In this document: positions 33,986 through 46,263 of the stretch, in pieces
How the letters are laid out: every line of letters starts with the position of its first letter
Numbering within the stretch: the first letter of the stretch is position 1
Program-made: the position numbers and the translations under genes
The notes under the pieces: model-generated
Seen by the model: the letters and a program-made list of their open reading frames with translations, nothing else
Databases searched by the model: none
Told to the model about the DNA's origin: nothing
From: Eucalyptus grandis
Lineage: Eukaryota > Streptophyta > Magnoliopsida > Myrtales > Myrtaceae
Direction of reading: 5' to 3'
DNA length: 64,000 nucleotides
Assembly: GCF_016545825.1 (NCBI RefSeq)
Contig: NC_052622.1
Location: 4,531,001-4,595,000, forward strand

Positions 33986-34904
33986 GAACCATCCTCAGTT
34001 TGATCGGAAAAGATTTTTATGTACTCGTTGTTTGTGCCTGCAACCTAGTATCATGTTGGGAGGGACTTATTTTCGAGGTTGTCTTCTTCTAGCTCTTAGG
34101 TTGATGTTGTGTCCTTGTATATCTTGTTGTTTTTCTCTCTTGCATTCTTGCATCCTCCAATAGGATAAATAAATTGGTAAGAGAGCAAGGGCCAAAACGG
34201 TGATGGAAGGTGATAGACATCGAGAATTTTCCTCTCATTAAGTGATTAGGGCAATTTCAATTGAAAAGCTAATAATAACATGCGATCTTGCTGCTTAATG
34301 GGTTACTATCGACTTATGATTTGTCAATATCAAGAACCATTGATTTCAACTTATGAATCGTCCTCAGCCATTGTGAATTGTTTTCCCTTATTACATGATT
34401 TGGACAATGACAACGTAAAAACTAACAATAATTGGTGATCTTGCTCCTATACGTGCCACTGCCATCATATGATTTTTTGATATAAAAAACAACTGATTTT
34501 GGCTTATATATGTATACATTTTACAAAGTGGACACCATCTATCTATGCTAGAAACAATTTTTATCAAAATGGAAAAAAGATCTTAAATGAAATAATTCAA
34601 TGAAGTTTATATTTGAAAGAACTCATAATTCGTTTTAAAGTTGACATGAAATTATCTACTAATAATAATATCGAAAGATTATAATTTTCTCTTATATCAC
34701 TCGGTTACGGTGATTCCAATAAACAGATTTTTAGAATTTCAAAGCATTTTAATGAAAATTCATCAACCTGGCTTATATACTCAATATCGGCCATGGAGGA
34801 AAGGGGAAGAAGGAGCTGCAACCCCCTGCCCACCAAAACAAGTTAAGAAAAATCTCAATTACGAACCTGAAGTAGACGCATTTTTAAAAATAAATAAATT
34901 GGAA
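33986..34904. other. 3' flank of relic E (paralogue of 4415-5289)
   Basis: Collinear with the flank of pseudogene A, including gacaccatctatctatgcta near 34530. A segment (34340-34400 against 34170-34260) looks locally duplicated (cattgtgaattg...cccttattacatgatt). No gene. Confidence 0.6.
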
Positions 34905-35471
34905 TGAACTAGAGGATCGTTACCTTGAAGAAAAATCGCTGAACAATTTTCGTCCAAAATTTCCCCATTACCTCAAGCCTGTCCGCCCTCAACAAATCGC
35001 TCCTTACTCCTTTCAAGTTCTTCCTCGCGAGCTCCATCCCCAGCTGGAGGAGCAGGAGTGTCGATTACATCTAAGGAGTTTGAAGAGGCTAGGATTCTTC
35101 GATTCTACTTCTGCTTCTTCTGGTCCGTTCGATTCACTCGATTGGAATGGAGGGTTGACAGCGTAGGTGTGGAGCGAGGGTGATGGTGCGGGATCGTGAA
35201 TGAGTTTAGTTTCCGGTGTTTGTTCTGGTCATGATGACGGTGATGCTATGGGGACGTTTTTTTTTTGGGGGGGAAGAAGGCACAGGTGATGGTGTTCTCG
35301 GTGGTGGGCTTCATGGACTACGAACTAATGTTGGAGTAGGAATGGGTTCCTCGCTTTCTAAGGACTAGGAGTCTGCAGTTGGACTTGATGTCCAGAATAT
35401 TACTTGTGGTGGATGACGTGCCTGCTTTAATGACCAAGCAAGGAGAGATCTTTTCCTAGGGGAGGAATGGG
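34905..35471. other. Second copy of the 5290-5860 block
   Basis: High identity to 5290-5860. The minus-strand peptide is conserved (NSLDVIDTPAPPAGDGARE) but has one stop. Homology ends at ggggtgag, immediately before the mTERF sequence begins. Confidence 0.55.
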
Positions 35472-35474
35472 GTG

Positions 35475-36931
35475 AGCCCTCGACCTCCCGCTTTTCTTTC
35501 TCCACTCGCAGCGCTCGCCATCTTCAGCTTCAGTCCCTCGCTCCGCAACATCCTAATCCCCCAGGTCGTCCCTTTTGCTGAATTCGAGTCAACCGTCCAG
35601 AGTCAGATTGAGAGCACCATTACTTCACCTACAGTGCCACCGCGTCAACTCATCATCTAATGTCTAGTTCGAATCGGGTGAGTGACTCTCAAAGACAAAT
35701 TGTCAAACAGTTCGTGTCCTTGAATGCAATTTGAATATTTGATTGAACTCCTTGTTAAAGTCTTTCCTTTTCGGGGGTTGTTGCGGGCTCGTGTTGCCTC
35801 TTTGAAATCTGTCAGACTCGGTGGCCTTGAGCTCTGCCATTTGGTTGCGAAATGCCCTTCCATGTTGGCAGCAGATGAAATCGATCCCTTTATACTCTTT
35901 GTGGGTGACAATTTAGATGGAAAGGTTGACCCGACGTAGCTCAAGCGTCTCTTTATGTCAACTGAACTGCAATTCTTAGTCGGATTTGAGGAAAAGGTTA
36001 ATTTGTTGATTGACAGTGGGATTCCTAGAGAAAAGATTGTTCATGTTCTCAAGAATGTGAATTTAATGAAGGCTTTGTCTCTTAAGCCATTTGAAGAAAT
36101 TGAAAGGCTCGTTAATTTCTTGAGCTGCTATGGTGGAATTGATTTGATTGTGATGCATCCCCCCATTCTTAACATTGATTGGATTGCCCATTGATTCCAA
36201 GAGTGGAGTTTCTCCTAGAACTTAGCGGAGGAGATGAGGATGCAACTGGGGCAGTGTTGTGGAAACTGCCTAACTTTTTGAAATACTGTGTGGAACACTT
36301 GGAAAGTCATGTAGAGTTGTTGAAGTCATTTGCGGGATTAGATGATGAAGAAATATTCAGGATCATTCTTGTGTTTCCTAGCATTGTTAGCATGAGTAGG
36401 GAGAGGAAATTGCGTCCTAGAATTAGTTTTCTCAGAGAATGTGGACTCCACTCCAATGAGATTTTCAAGTTCTTGGCAAAAGCCCCTTTGTTTTTGGGTC
36501 TATCTTTTGTGGGGAGCATTGCTTATAAGTTTGGTTTTTTGGTGAAAATTGATTACAAGTACAGAACGAAGGAATTCACAGATGCAATAGGTGCTGTGAC
36601 TAGGACAAGTTCTAAGAATATGCAGAAGGTGATTGAGCTCTTCTAAAGTCATGAGTTTCCCTGTGAAGACGTGCTTCTCATGAGTAAGAAGCATCCTCAG
36701 ATGCTTCAGTGCAATCCTGATCCTCTGGAGGAGAAAGCGGAATATTTGGTGGGGGAGATGGGACGCGACCTTGATGAGCTATTGGATTTCCCTGCATTTC
36801 TTGGGTACAAGCTCGATAGTAGAATTAAGCATAGGTACGAGGTGAAGAAGAAGATTATAGGTGAAGGAATGTCAATCAACAAGCTGCTCAGTGTATTATC
36901 TGAGAGATTTGCAAAGAAGAAGGTAGAATAG
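35475..36931 (+). pseudogene. mTERF family pseudogene 1 (MTERF8-like)
   Basis: Organellar mTERF proteins are stacks of about 30-residue helical repeats that bind nucleic acid in plastids or mitochondria. Here a Ser/Pro-rich transit-like start is followed by successive mTERF repeats: GGLELCHLVAKCPSML, SGIPREKIVHVLKNVNL, GLDDEEIFRIILVFPSIVSM, GLHSNEIFKFLAKAPLFLG, EDVLLMSKKHPQMLQCNP and LLDFPAFLGYKLDSRI. Lesions are a frameshift near 35715, an in-frame TAG at 35937-35939, a 1-nt deletion near 36180 and an in-frame TAA at 36644-36646. No ATG is present at the N-terminus, which abuts a duplication breakpoint. The C-terminus is intact to 36931. The MTERF8-like label is from recall of woody-plant homologues. 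Confidence 0.85.
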
Positions 36932-37610
36932 CTGGTGCACAAAGCCTAAAAATTAAGGATTGCTAAATTTCATCTACAAAAGTTCATGGAAAAATTGATG
37001 GAAATTGTTTAGTCACCGAGTTTTCTAAAGGTTCATGAGTTGAAGGCTTTTGCTTATTTTAAGGTGAAATTTTGGCTTGACTTTCTTAGATGAAGATAGA
37101 AAGTTATCTTTTTCATCCCTAAACCTGCAAAGGCATTATGAAGTTTGAAGAAAAAGTCGATACCAGTTGAATGAAATGACTGACTATGCTCCATTTTAAG
37201 GTTAAAGCAACAAGAAAAGTGGCTGATCTTTGTATTTGTGTAACTGTGAATTACTAAGGAATCCACCTTGAGTTGATAGCAATATTTCTTTGGTTGCTCT
37301 CACATTTTTTGTTAGACCTGATATTTTGAAAAAAGTGATCTAACATTGAAATTAATCTTGCTAATATGTATGAGGCATCAAGACATGGTTGCCCTTGTTA
37401 TGCAATTCAGATAGATTTCCTAACTGGGATGGTCAGAATCGATGAGTTAAGATGATTGGAAGGCATCTATGATCAGGAGAGTCATGTCACCAATAGAAAC
37501 AACATATAGTTGAGTGTTAATTCAGTTCTCTCTGGTTTGTTCTTTGATTAAATTACGTTTCATAAAATATTGTGGCTGTTAGTTCAGGATTACCTCACAA
37601 GACATTTTCA
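36932..37610. other. 3' flank of mTERF 1
   Basis: Collinear with 39159-39840 behind mTERF 2 (shared aaagcctaaaaa, gttcatgg, cattgaa). Probable old 3' UTR and spacer. No gene. Confidence 0.6.
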
Positions 37611-38390
37611 TCATTGACAAAATCGAGGATCAATTATCCTCAAGAGATCTGCAAAGGTGTGGCATTTATGCATAATAGGTGCATTGGCAACTTCATTCTT
37701 TCTCCTACGTGACTTAAGGTTAGGCTTTGGAATGGCAAATTAGAAGACACCTTAAGCTGAATAGCCATACTACTTCAATGGTGGAATATAACTATGGCAA
37801 GGTAAGATTCCTATATCTGCGAGATTGCAATAATCATTGAGTTATGCAAACTCATCATATTCAGGTCTGAACATTGGTATTCTTAGTGTGTGGCCTCATT
37901 CTATGGCGTTTCTTAAGTTTTATCCTATGTTTGGTAATCCTGTATTAAATTTCCACATTCTATAAACAAATGTCAATGGAGAAGAAATAAGAACAAACTA
38001 TTTGGATACATGCTGACATGGTTTAATGGTATCATGTCAAAACTGATATATTATGTCCTGACATGAATAAAAACTAATTTTGAAAGTTGGAATTGTCTAT
38101 GAGAGTGAACCAGAGGAAAAAGGAAAAAAGTTTCTTCACTCACTCACCTCCTTTTACCGCTTTCCTCCCTCTCCCAAACAAAGCATTTGTGAATCCTTTT
38201 ATGCCCATTTAGTGAGTCCCTATGCTAGCCTATCTTCTGTTCTAACTGTATATGAATTCTTATTGTATTTCACTTTTTGTGATGGTTACATTTCTACAGA
38301 TTATTGTATTGTGAGTGCTGAAAAAACATAAGAAATCATTGCAGACAAGAACAAATCATTGAAATTATCTAACAAGCAACGGAGTTATTG
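37611..38390. repeat. Repeated block R3 (with decayed minus-strand ORF)
   Basis: A copy of the block seen at 17964-19010, 44826-45840, 50482-51590 and 56733-58140. It includes a decayed version of the minus-strand ORF (37620-37810) and the ccctctcccaaacaaagca and cccatttagtgagtcc landmarks. It sits directly 5' of mTERF 2. Confidence 0.7.
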
Positions 38391-38391
38391 A

Positions 38392-39158
38392 TAGGATGGC
38401 CAATTGATTCCAAGAGTGGAGTTTCTCCTAGAACTTAGGGGAGGAGATGAAGATGCCACTGGGGCATTGTTGCGTGAACTTCCTGCCATTTTGAAATACC
38501 ATGTGGAACACTTGGAAAGCCAGGTAGAGATATTGAGGTCAGTTGCAGGGTTAGATGATCAAGAAATATTAAGGATCGTACTTGTGTTTCCTTACATTGT
38601 TAATGCGAGCAAGGAGAGGAAATTGTGTCCCAGAATTAGTTTTCTTAAAGAATGTGGACTGAACTCTAATGAGATTTTTAAGTTCTTGACAAAAGCCCCT
38701 TTGGTTTTGGGTCTATCTTTTGAGGGGAACATTGCTTATAAGCTTGGTTTTCTGGTGAAAATTGTTTACAAGTACGGAACAAAGGAATTCGAGGTTGCAA
38801 TAGGTGCTGTGAGTAGGACAAGTTGTGAGAATGTGCAGAAGGTGATTGAGCTCTTCTAGAGTTATGAGTTTTCCTGTGAAGACATGCTTCTCATGAGTAA
38901 GAAAGCATCCTCAGATACTACAATCCTGATTTTTGGGAGGAGAAAGTGGAGTATTTGGCAGGGGAGATGGGATGCAACCTTGACAAGCAAGTAGATTTCC
39001 CTGCATTCCTTGATTATAAACTCAATAGTGGAATTACACATAGGTATGAGGGGAAGTAGAAGATTATAGGTGAAGGAATGTCACTCAACAAGCTGCTAAG
39101 CGTTTTGTCTGAGAGATTTGTAGAGAAGAAGCTAGAAGAGGTGGCACACAAAGCCTAA
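38392..39158 (+). pseudogene. mTERF family pseudogene 2 (5'-truncated)
   Basis: It starts abruptly at IPRVEFLLELRGGDEDATG, equivalent to about two-fifths of the way into mTERF 1. It runs open through ILRIVLVFPYIVNAS, ECGLNSNEIFKFLTKAP and SRTSCENVQKVIELF to a TAG at 38857-38859, the same codon that is TAA in mTERF 1. After that it is frameshifted (near 38900) but still readable as FPAFL and KLLSVLSERF-type sequence. The upstream half is replaced by block R3. It is non-functional as a full protein. Confidence 0.85.
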
Positions 39159-39849
39159 AAAGTATAAGGGTTGCTAAGTTTCATCCGCAGAAGTTCATGG
39201 CCAAATTGATGGGAATTGTACAGAGTTTTCATAAAGCTTTACAAGTTCAAGGTTTTGCTTTTTTTCCCCTCAGGGTAAAGTTATGGTTAGGACTTCCTTA
39301 GGTAAAGATAGGAAGCGATTATTTCATCCCTAAACTTGCAAAGCCATCATGAAGTTTGGAGAAAATAGTCGATACCCAGTTGAATGAAAGGAGACGGAGT
39401 ATTCTCAATTTTAATGTTAAAGTAACGAGTGGCTGATCTTTGTATAACTGTCAATTACCATGGAATTCACCTTTAATTGATGGAAATATTTCTTTGGTCG
39501 TTCTCACATTTTTCTGTTCTTAGTCCTAATTTTTGAAAAACGTGATCCAACATTGAAGATAATCTTGTCAACGTGCATGAGGCGTCAATACATGGTTGCC
39601 TTTAATATGCAATTCAGGATAGATTTCCTACTTATTGAAGGGGGATGGCCAGAAACAGTGAGTTGACATGATTGAAGGGAATCTATGATCAAGAGTCATT
39701 TCACCAATAGAAACTACGAGATATATTTAAGTGTTAATTTAGTTATCTCTGATTTGTTCTTTGATGAAATTACATGGTTTCGGTAATTATTATGACCGTG
39801 AGTTCAATATTACCTCAGGACATATTCGTCATCAACAAAATTGAGGATC
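39159..39849. other. 3' flank of mTERF 2
   Basis: Collinear with 36932-37640, then interrupted by the copia element. No gene. Confidence 0.6.
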
Positions 39850-39854
39850 AATTA

Positions 39855-40094
39855 TGTTGGAATGTATTAGGAAATCTTCTAGAATTTCTCCTGATTATAT
39901 TATGTGATTATATTACGTGATATTATGTGATTTGTTTTTATTCTGATTGCTGTAAATTAGATATTGATTGATATTAGAGGCAACTTAGGATCTTTATCTA
40001 AATAGGTTTCTTACCTAATTTAGGTTCTCTATTCATGTATTTATACTCATTGTAATCACTCTATGAGAAATAAGAAAACAGATTCTTTTCTTCA
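39855..40094 (+). repeat. Copia 5' LTR
   Basis: 240 bp from TGTTGGAATG to CTTCA. It differs from the 3' LTR by one substitution and one 1-nt indel near 39890-39905, as read by eye. Confidence 0.95.
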
Positions 40095-40108
40095 TGGTAT
40101 CGAGCCCA
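40095..40108 (+). other. Primer-binding site
   Basis: tggtatcgagccc follows the 5' LTR without spacing. It resembles TGGTATCAGAGC, the initiator Met-tRNA complementary site of plant copia elements, with a 1-nt loss. Confidence 0.8.
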
Positions 40109-40157
40109 AAGGTCCTTCATCTATTCACCTCGAGTAATTTTTTCGTTCGATCACTAT

Positions 40158-41240
40158 GTCGGACGAATCATCAACCACCCAGTCTAACCCTCCATCACTT
40201 CTTACAAAATCCACCGAAGCTCATCCTATTCAAATCACTTCCATAAAGCTGAATGGTGATAATTTTTCCGGTGGTCTCAATCCGTTCGAATGTATATACG
40301 AGGTAGAGGAAAAAGTGGCTATCGACTGGAGATAATGCAGAACCAGCGACAGATGACCCCGCTTGGGCTATGCAGGATGCAGAGAATTCAGCTATTATGA
40401 CGTGGCTGACCAACTCCATGCAAGAAGATATTGGTGCAAATTATCTGGGCTATTATACCGCAAAGGAACTGCAGGATGCGGTGTGTGAGATGTATTCAGA
40501 TTTGGGTAATCAATCTCAAATCTACGAGTTAACCTTGAAGCTGGGGAAGATGCGACAAGGAGAGGAAACTGTCACAAAATACTTTCACTCCTTGAAACGT
40601 TTGTGGCAGGAATTGGATGTATTCAATGATCATGAGTGGACGTGTATTGAAGATGGTAATCGATACAGGAAAATTGTAGAAGCAGAACGTATTTATGCTT
40701 TCCTAGCAGGGCTGAGAGATGAGTTTGATGAAGTACGGGGCAGAATACTTGGGAAGCAGCCTCTTCCACCTATTGGAGAGGTCTTCTCAGAGGTTCGGAG
40801 AGAAGAAAGTAGACGGGGAATAATGCTGGGCAAGTCAGCTACCGGCGGAAAGGATGGATCATTGGAAGGTTCAGCATTAACTATATTTGAAGACAAGAAG
40901 GGCCATGTTCCTACAACAATAGTTTCCGAGGCAAATATAAGCAAGATCCCCATTAACTTGCGAAGATCGGATGGGAAACCTCGTATTTGGTGTGATTTTG
41001 CAACAAACCCCGTCATACACGAGAGACTGTTGGAGGATTCATGGCCGTCCAGCTTCTACAACTAGTGAAGCAAGGAGACCAACTTCACTTAGCTGTGATA
41101 ATAAGTCTTCTCGGCGTATGCCTCCTACAGCTAATGAGGCCCTTTGCATTCTCTTTCAGCAAAGAACAACTAAACCATCTTCGCAACTACTTGGTGGGTC
41201 GGATCGGGTAATCCTCTTTTGTTTCGATTGCCCACCAAGG
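40158..41240 (+). pseudogene. Copia gag (broken)
   Basis: ATG at 40158. The N-terminal part (SIKLNGDNF) shifts frame twice before 40370. The central gag (MTWLTNSMQEDIGANYL, QGEETVTKYFHSLKRLWQEL, RREESRRGIML) is open from 40370 to about 41000. A further shift splits the CCHC zinc knuckle: the first Cys pair region lies in one frame, and the His/Cys half (YTRDCWRIHGRP) in another. Gag normally packages element RNA. Confidence 0.85.
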
Positions 41241-41269
41241 TAGAAATCTAAATGCCCTCTCTTGTTGTT

Positions 41270-44200
41270 CTGTCTGTACCTTGGATCATTGATTGGGGGC
41301 ATCCGATCATATGACTAATCTTCCATATTTGTTCAAATCCTATATTCCTTGTCACGGCAACCAAAAAATTCGGATTGCCGATGGGAGTTTTTCATCTATT
41401 GCGGGCAAAGATTAGTTCCACTTTACGAGTCTATTAAACTTCATAATGTACTGCATGTTCCTAAGTTAGCTTGCAGCCTCTTATGCATTAGTAAACTTTC
41501 TAAAGAGTCTAATTGCCGTGTTGTCTTTTTGCTTCCCATTGTGAGTTTCGGGATCAGATCTCGGGAAGACGATTGGCAATGCTAGGATGAGGATGGTCTC
41601 TACTATTTTGAAGAGTTTGTCTCTAATAAAAAGCTCGGGCGTATGGAACTTTCAGTTCTTCCCCTGTTCAAGAACAAATAATGGTTTGGCATCATAGATT
41701 AGGCCATCCTAGCTTTGGATATTTGAAACATTTGTTTTCTCATTTGTTCAAAGATGTGGATGTTTCTTCACTACATTGTGACAATTGTCTTTTTCTAAAA
41801 GTCATCGTACTCATTATAATCCAAAACAGTATCGTGCATCATCTTCTTTTTACTTAATCCATAGTGATGTTTGGGGTCCTTCACCCATGCCAACAAAAAC
41901 CGGAAAACGATGGTTTGTTACCTTTATAGATGATCATACCCGTTTATGTTGGACATATTTGATGAGCGCCAAATCTGAAGTTGAGTCATTGTTCAAAAAA
42001 TTTTATCAAATGGTTATGACTCAATTCCGTACTACTATTAGTATTCTTCGTACTGATAATGGTACTGAATATTATAACCAATTTTTGGGGAGTTTTTGAC
42101 AGAAAAGGCATCATTCACCAGTCAACTTGCCGAACTACACCCCAACGAATGGCATTGCTGAACGCAAAAATCGTCATCTCCTTGAAGTATCGCGTGCCCT
42201 CTGTTTTTCAATGCATGTACCTAAATACTTATGGGGGGAAGCTGTGCTAACAGCATCTTATCTAATTAATAGGTTGCCTACTCGGGTGTTAAATTACACT
42301 ACTCCCTTAAATTGTTTCAAAAAAGTGTACCCCACAGCTCGTATTTTTTCTGATATTCCTCTAAGAGTGTTTGGTTGCACTACATTTGTCCATCTCCCAA
42401 TTCAGTGTCGATCTAAATTAGATCCTCGGGCTGAAAAGTGTGTGTTTATAGGGTATGCACCTAATCAAAGAGGTTACAAGTGTTACAATCCATATCTTTG
42501 GTAAAACTCATATCACTATGGATGTAACATTTATCGAGTCACAACCGTTTTTTTCTACCAAATCTCTTCAGGAGGAGAATGGCGAAGTTAGTGAAGAGAT
42601 TAAAGTTAGTGAAGAGATTAATGTTAGTGAAGAGATTAACTCTCCTGTCCTTCCTAATCCTTTGTTTGAATCTTCAAAAACACTTCTGCCAAATCTTGAT
42701 GTGTCAAGGATAGGGGGAGAAAATGTTCAAGATCACAATGTGATCAACAAGCCCGAGCTTCAGGTTTATACTAGAAGGAAAACTCTTCAAAATATTGCAG
42801 ATCAGAACTTTGTCCTGGAGCCTCATCCGTCTACAACCCCGAGAGATGATCTCTTGCCTTTGTCATCAGGTGATCCTAGTAGTACTCTTTTTTTCCCTCT
42901 GATACTAATGCTTCTAATCTTGATATGCCTATAGCTCTTAGAAAAGGAGTTAGATCATGTACTAAGCATCCTATATCAAAACATGTGTCATTCCAAAAGT
43001 TATCTCATCATCATAGAGCATTTGTGTCAAATCTGTCTCACATATCTATTCCTAGAAATATTCATGAAGCTTTGAAGGATCCAAAGTGGAAGATGGCTGT
43101 TGAGGATGAAATGCTTGCACTTAAGAAGAATGGCACATGGGAGTTGGTTGATGCACCAGAAGAAAAAAGATTGTTGGCTGTAAATGGGTATTTCTGTAAA
43201 ATGTAAACCCAATGGGAGTGTTGAGCGGTATAAAGCAAGGTTAGTGGCAAAGGGGTTCACTCGGACTTATGGAGTAGACTATCATGAGACTTTTGCCCCC
43301 GGTTGCCAAGATAAATTCTGTTCGAATTTTACTATCTTTGGCTGCTGCATTTGATTGGCCCTTACATCGGTTAGGCGTGAAGAATGCATTCTTGAATGGT
43401 GACTTGGAGGAAGAAGTGTTTATGAGTTTACCACCAGGTTTTGCAGCGAAGGCAAAGTTTGCAGATTAAAAAAGTCGTTGTATGGACTTAAACAATCTCC
43501 AAGAGCGTGGTTTGAGCGATTCGGGAAGGTGGTTAAAAGATTTGGCTATCACCAAAGTCAAGGAGATCACACTCTATTCTATAAGCACTCGAAGGAAGGT
43601 AAGCGTGCAATTCTAATCGTTTATGTTGATGATATAATATTAGCTGGTGATGACAAAGTTGAGTTGAAAAGCTTGCAAGGGAAGTTGGCTGAGGAGTTTG
43701 AAGTTAAGGATTTGGGTGCCTTGAAATATTTTCTTGGAATAGAATTTGCAAGATCCAAAAAGGGCATTTTTATAAACCAACGCAAATATGTTCTTGATCT
43801 ACTTAAAGAGACAGGTCTATTAGGATGTAAAGCGGCAGAGACCCCCGTGGAACCAAATATGAAGCTTGAACTTGCCGAGGCTGAAGAAGTAATAGACCGA
43901 GAAAGGTATCAAAGGCTTGTTGGTCGACTTATTTACTTATCTCATACTCAGCCTGATATATCGTTTGCTGTAAGTATGGTGAGTCGGTTCATGCACTCAC
44001 CGGGGCCAAGGCATTTTGAAGTGGTATATAGAATTTTACGCTACTTGAAGGGAAGTCTGGTAAGGGTCTAATGTTTGAAAAACATGGACATCGGAAATTG
44101 AGGTGTTCAACGATGCAGATTGGGCTGGAAGCAATATGGATAGGAGATCTACTTCAGGCTACTGCACGTTTGTTGGTGGTAATTTAGTCACTTGGAAGAG

Positions 44201-44573
44201 TAAAAAGCAGAGTGTGGTGGCAAGAAGTAGTGCTGAAGCTGAATTTCGATCAGTAGCACATGGTGTATGCGAAGTTATGTGGATGAAAGGTATCTTAGAT
44301 GAACTACAAATTCCAAGTTCCATACCAATGAAAGTATATTGCGACAATAAGGCAGCAATCGCAATTGCTCATAATCCCGTGTTACATGAACGGACAAAGC
44401 ATGTGGAAGTTGATAAACACTTCATCAAAGAAAAACTTGATAGCGGATTAATTTGTATGCCGTATATTTCAAGTGATGATCGGACTGACATTCTGACCAA
44501 GGGATTACATAGAAGGCAATTCATTCGTCTAGTGAACAAGCTGTCTATGGAAGACATCTTCAAGCCAGCTTGA
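41270..44573 (+). pseudogene. Copia pol: protease, integrase, RT, RNase H (broken)
   Basis: The protease active-site region (41285-41320) has lost one base in its D-[ST]-G motif. Integrase (41690-42500) has the GHPS zinc region, SDVWGP and RTDNGTEY with the two Asp, and GIAERKNRHLLE with the Glu; it is interrupted near 42100. Reverse transcriptase starts with EALKDPKWKMAVEDEM (43060) and is broken at about 43205, 43300 and 43468. It then runs open from 43478 with LYGLKQSPRAW and the catalytic YVDD (43621 on). RNase H (44103-44573) has DADWAGS, SSAEAEFRSV and DNKAAIAIAHNP. Breaks are mostly single-base. Confidence 0.92.
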
Positions 44574-44579
44574 GGGGAG
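44570..44579 (+). other. Polypurine tract
   Basis: ttgaggggag directly before the 3' LTR TGTTGG, the position expected for plus-strand priming. Confidence 0.85.
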
Positions 44580-44820
44580 TGTTGGAATGTATTAGGAAAT
44601 CTTCTAGAATTTCTCCCTGATTATATTACGTGATTATATTACGTGATATTATGTGATTTGTTTTTATTCTGATTGCTGTAAATTAGATATTGATTGATAT
44701 TAGAGGCAACTTAGGATCTTTATCTAAATAGGTTTCTTACCTAATTTAGGTTCTCTATTCATGTATTTATACTCATTGTAATCACTCTATGAGAAATAAG
44801 AAAACAGATTCTTTTCTTCA
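44580..44820 (+). repeat. Copia 3' LTR
   Basis: 241 bp, near-identical to the 5' LTR, ending CTTCA and followed by target duplication AATTA. Confidence 0.95.
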
Positions 44821-44825
44821 AATTA

Positions 44826-45840
44826 TTCTCAAAAGATCTTTAAAGGTGTGGCATTTACACATGATAGGTACCATTGGCAACTCCATTTTTTCTCCTATGC
44901 GACTTTAACACAGGTTAGGCTTTGGATTAACGAACTGAAAAGCACCTTAAGATGAAGTAGCCATATTACTTGGTGGTGGAATATAACCATACACGGTAAG
45001 AAATCCTTTATCAGCGAGATTACAGGGATCACTGAGTTATGCCAACTCGTCATATGCAGGTCTGCACATTGATTATCTTAGTGCGTGACCTCATTCTACT
45101 GCATTTGTTGAATATTATCCTATGTTTGGTCCTGCATTGCATTTCTACATTCTATAAACAAATGTCCTTGGAGAAGACATAAGAAAAAAAATATTTTGAT
45201 GCATGCTAACATGATTTAATGGTACTGCGTGAAAACTGATGTACTATGTCGTGACATGAGGAAAGACTAATTTTCAAAATGTTCTGTGAGAGTGAATTGG
45301 AGGAAAAATGAAAAAATTTCTTCACCCACCTCCTTTTCCCTCCTTCCTCCCTCTCCCAAACCAAGCATCAAAATAGTATCAAAAGATCATGCCCTACTAA
45401 AGTGTAAAAGTGCCAAATTAATCGATAAACTTTCTTGAAATTTCCATATTACAGATAGGGTGTGCATCCTTTTATGCCCATTTAGTGAGTCTTTATATTA
45501 ACCTATTTTCTACTCTAATTGTATATGAATTCTCATTGTATTTGACTTTGTCATAGTTATATTTCTGCAGATTATTGTATCGCAAGTGTTGAAAAAACAT
45601 AAGAAATCACTATAGACAAGAACAAATCGTTGGACTTATCTAATAAGCAATGAAGTTATTGTTGCACTCGAAAGAACAAACAAGTGGACTTATGTAAAAC
45701 AGTTTTGTGGTCCTGTATCAAAATTAAAATGCTATGTTGTGACATGGAGAAGAAGTTGTTTTGAGGCAACCTAGGTTTTGTTTTTGACCTTGTTCCTCGA
45801 ACTATATGTCAATTTTCCTATGATCGTGACTTGAGCGGTG
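44826..45840. repeat. Repeated block R4
   Basis: This continues the mTERF 2 flank after the copia insertion and corresponds to R3 (37645-38390) and R1 (18000-19010). It has the decayed minus-strand ORF, the ccctctcccaaaccaagcat landmark and the empty MITE site cccatttagtgagtc (45477). Confidence 0.7.
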
Positions 45841-46263
45841 AGGGAGGGAGTTAAAGAAAAGGGAGAAGGAAACAAACGAAGAAGAAATCAGAAGAAAGAT
45901 GGATTTGTTTGTTGATGGGATGTGGTCCCAACAATTACGTGGAGAAAGAAAGATCAAATGTATGAAACAATGTTCCGAAATTTTTTGCGGAGGTGATTTT
46001 AGGAGGGGGTCTCAATCAGAGTTGGCAGCCGGACCGTGCTTGGTACTCCACTAATAACGTGACTTTAGCTTGTGTCGACCCCTTTAATTTCTTGCCCTGA
46101 CTGCAGTTGTTCCATTGACTGACTTGGTCTTTTCTATAGGAAAAGGAAGTCGCCGATCAAACAAAGTTCACCAATCTCTTTTCAGTCTTTTCATATGGTG
46201 CCATCTCCACATGCCCCAAGCAGTTCTTTAATGATTTCGCTTTGCCCAAAGACAAACAGAGAC
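45841..46263. other. Leader block before relic C'
   Basis: Homologous to 11640-12044, including the purine-rich tract and the tttgcccaaagacaaacaga leader end. No gene. Confidence 0.6.

Larger units (their letters stand above)
39855..44820 (+). mobile_element. Ty1-copia LTR retrotransposon (4966 bp)
   Basis: Complete in structure: 5-bp target duplication AATTA at 39850-39854 and 44821-44825; LTRs 39855-40094 and 44580-44820 with TG...CA ends; a primer-binding site; gag; protease; integrase; reverse transcriptase and RNase H in copia order; and a purine tract. It sits in the mTERF 2 flank, and the equivalent site after mTERF 1 (about 37645) is empty. The coding region has many frame breaks, so it is not autonomous. 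Confidence 0.96.

Noticed and set aside
40693..41016. 107-codon minus-strand ORF
   Set aside because: It is the shadow of copia gag on the opposite strand.
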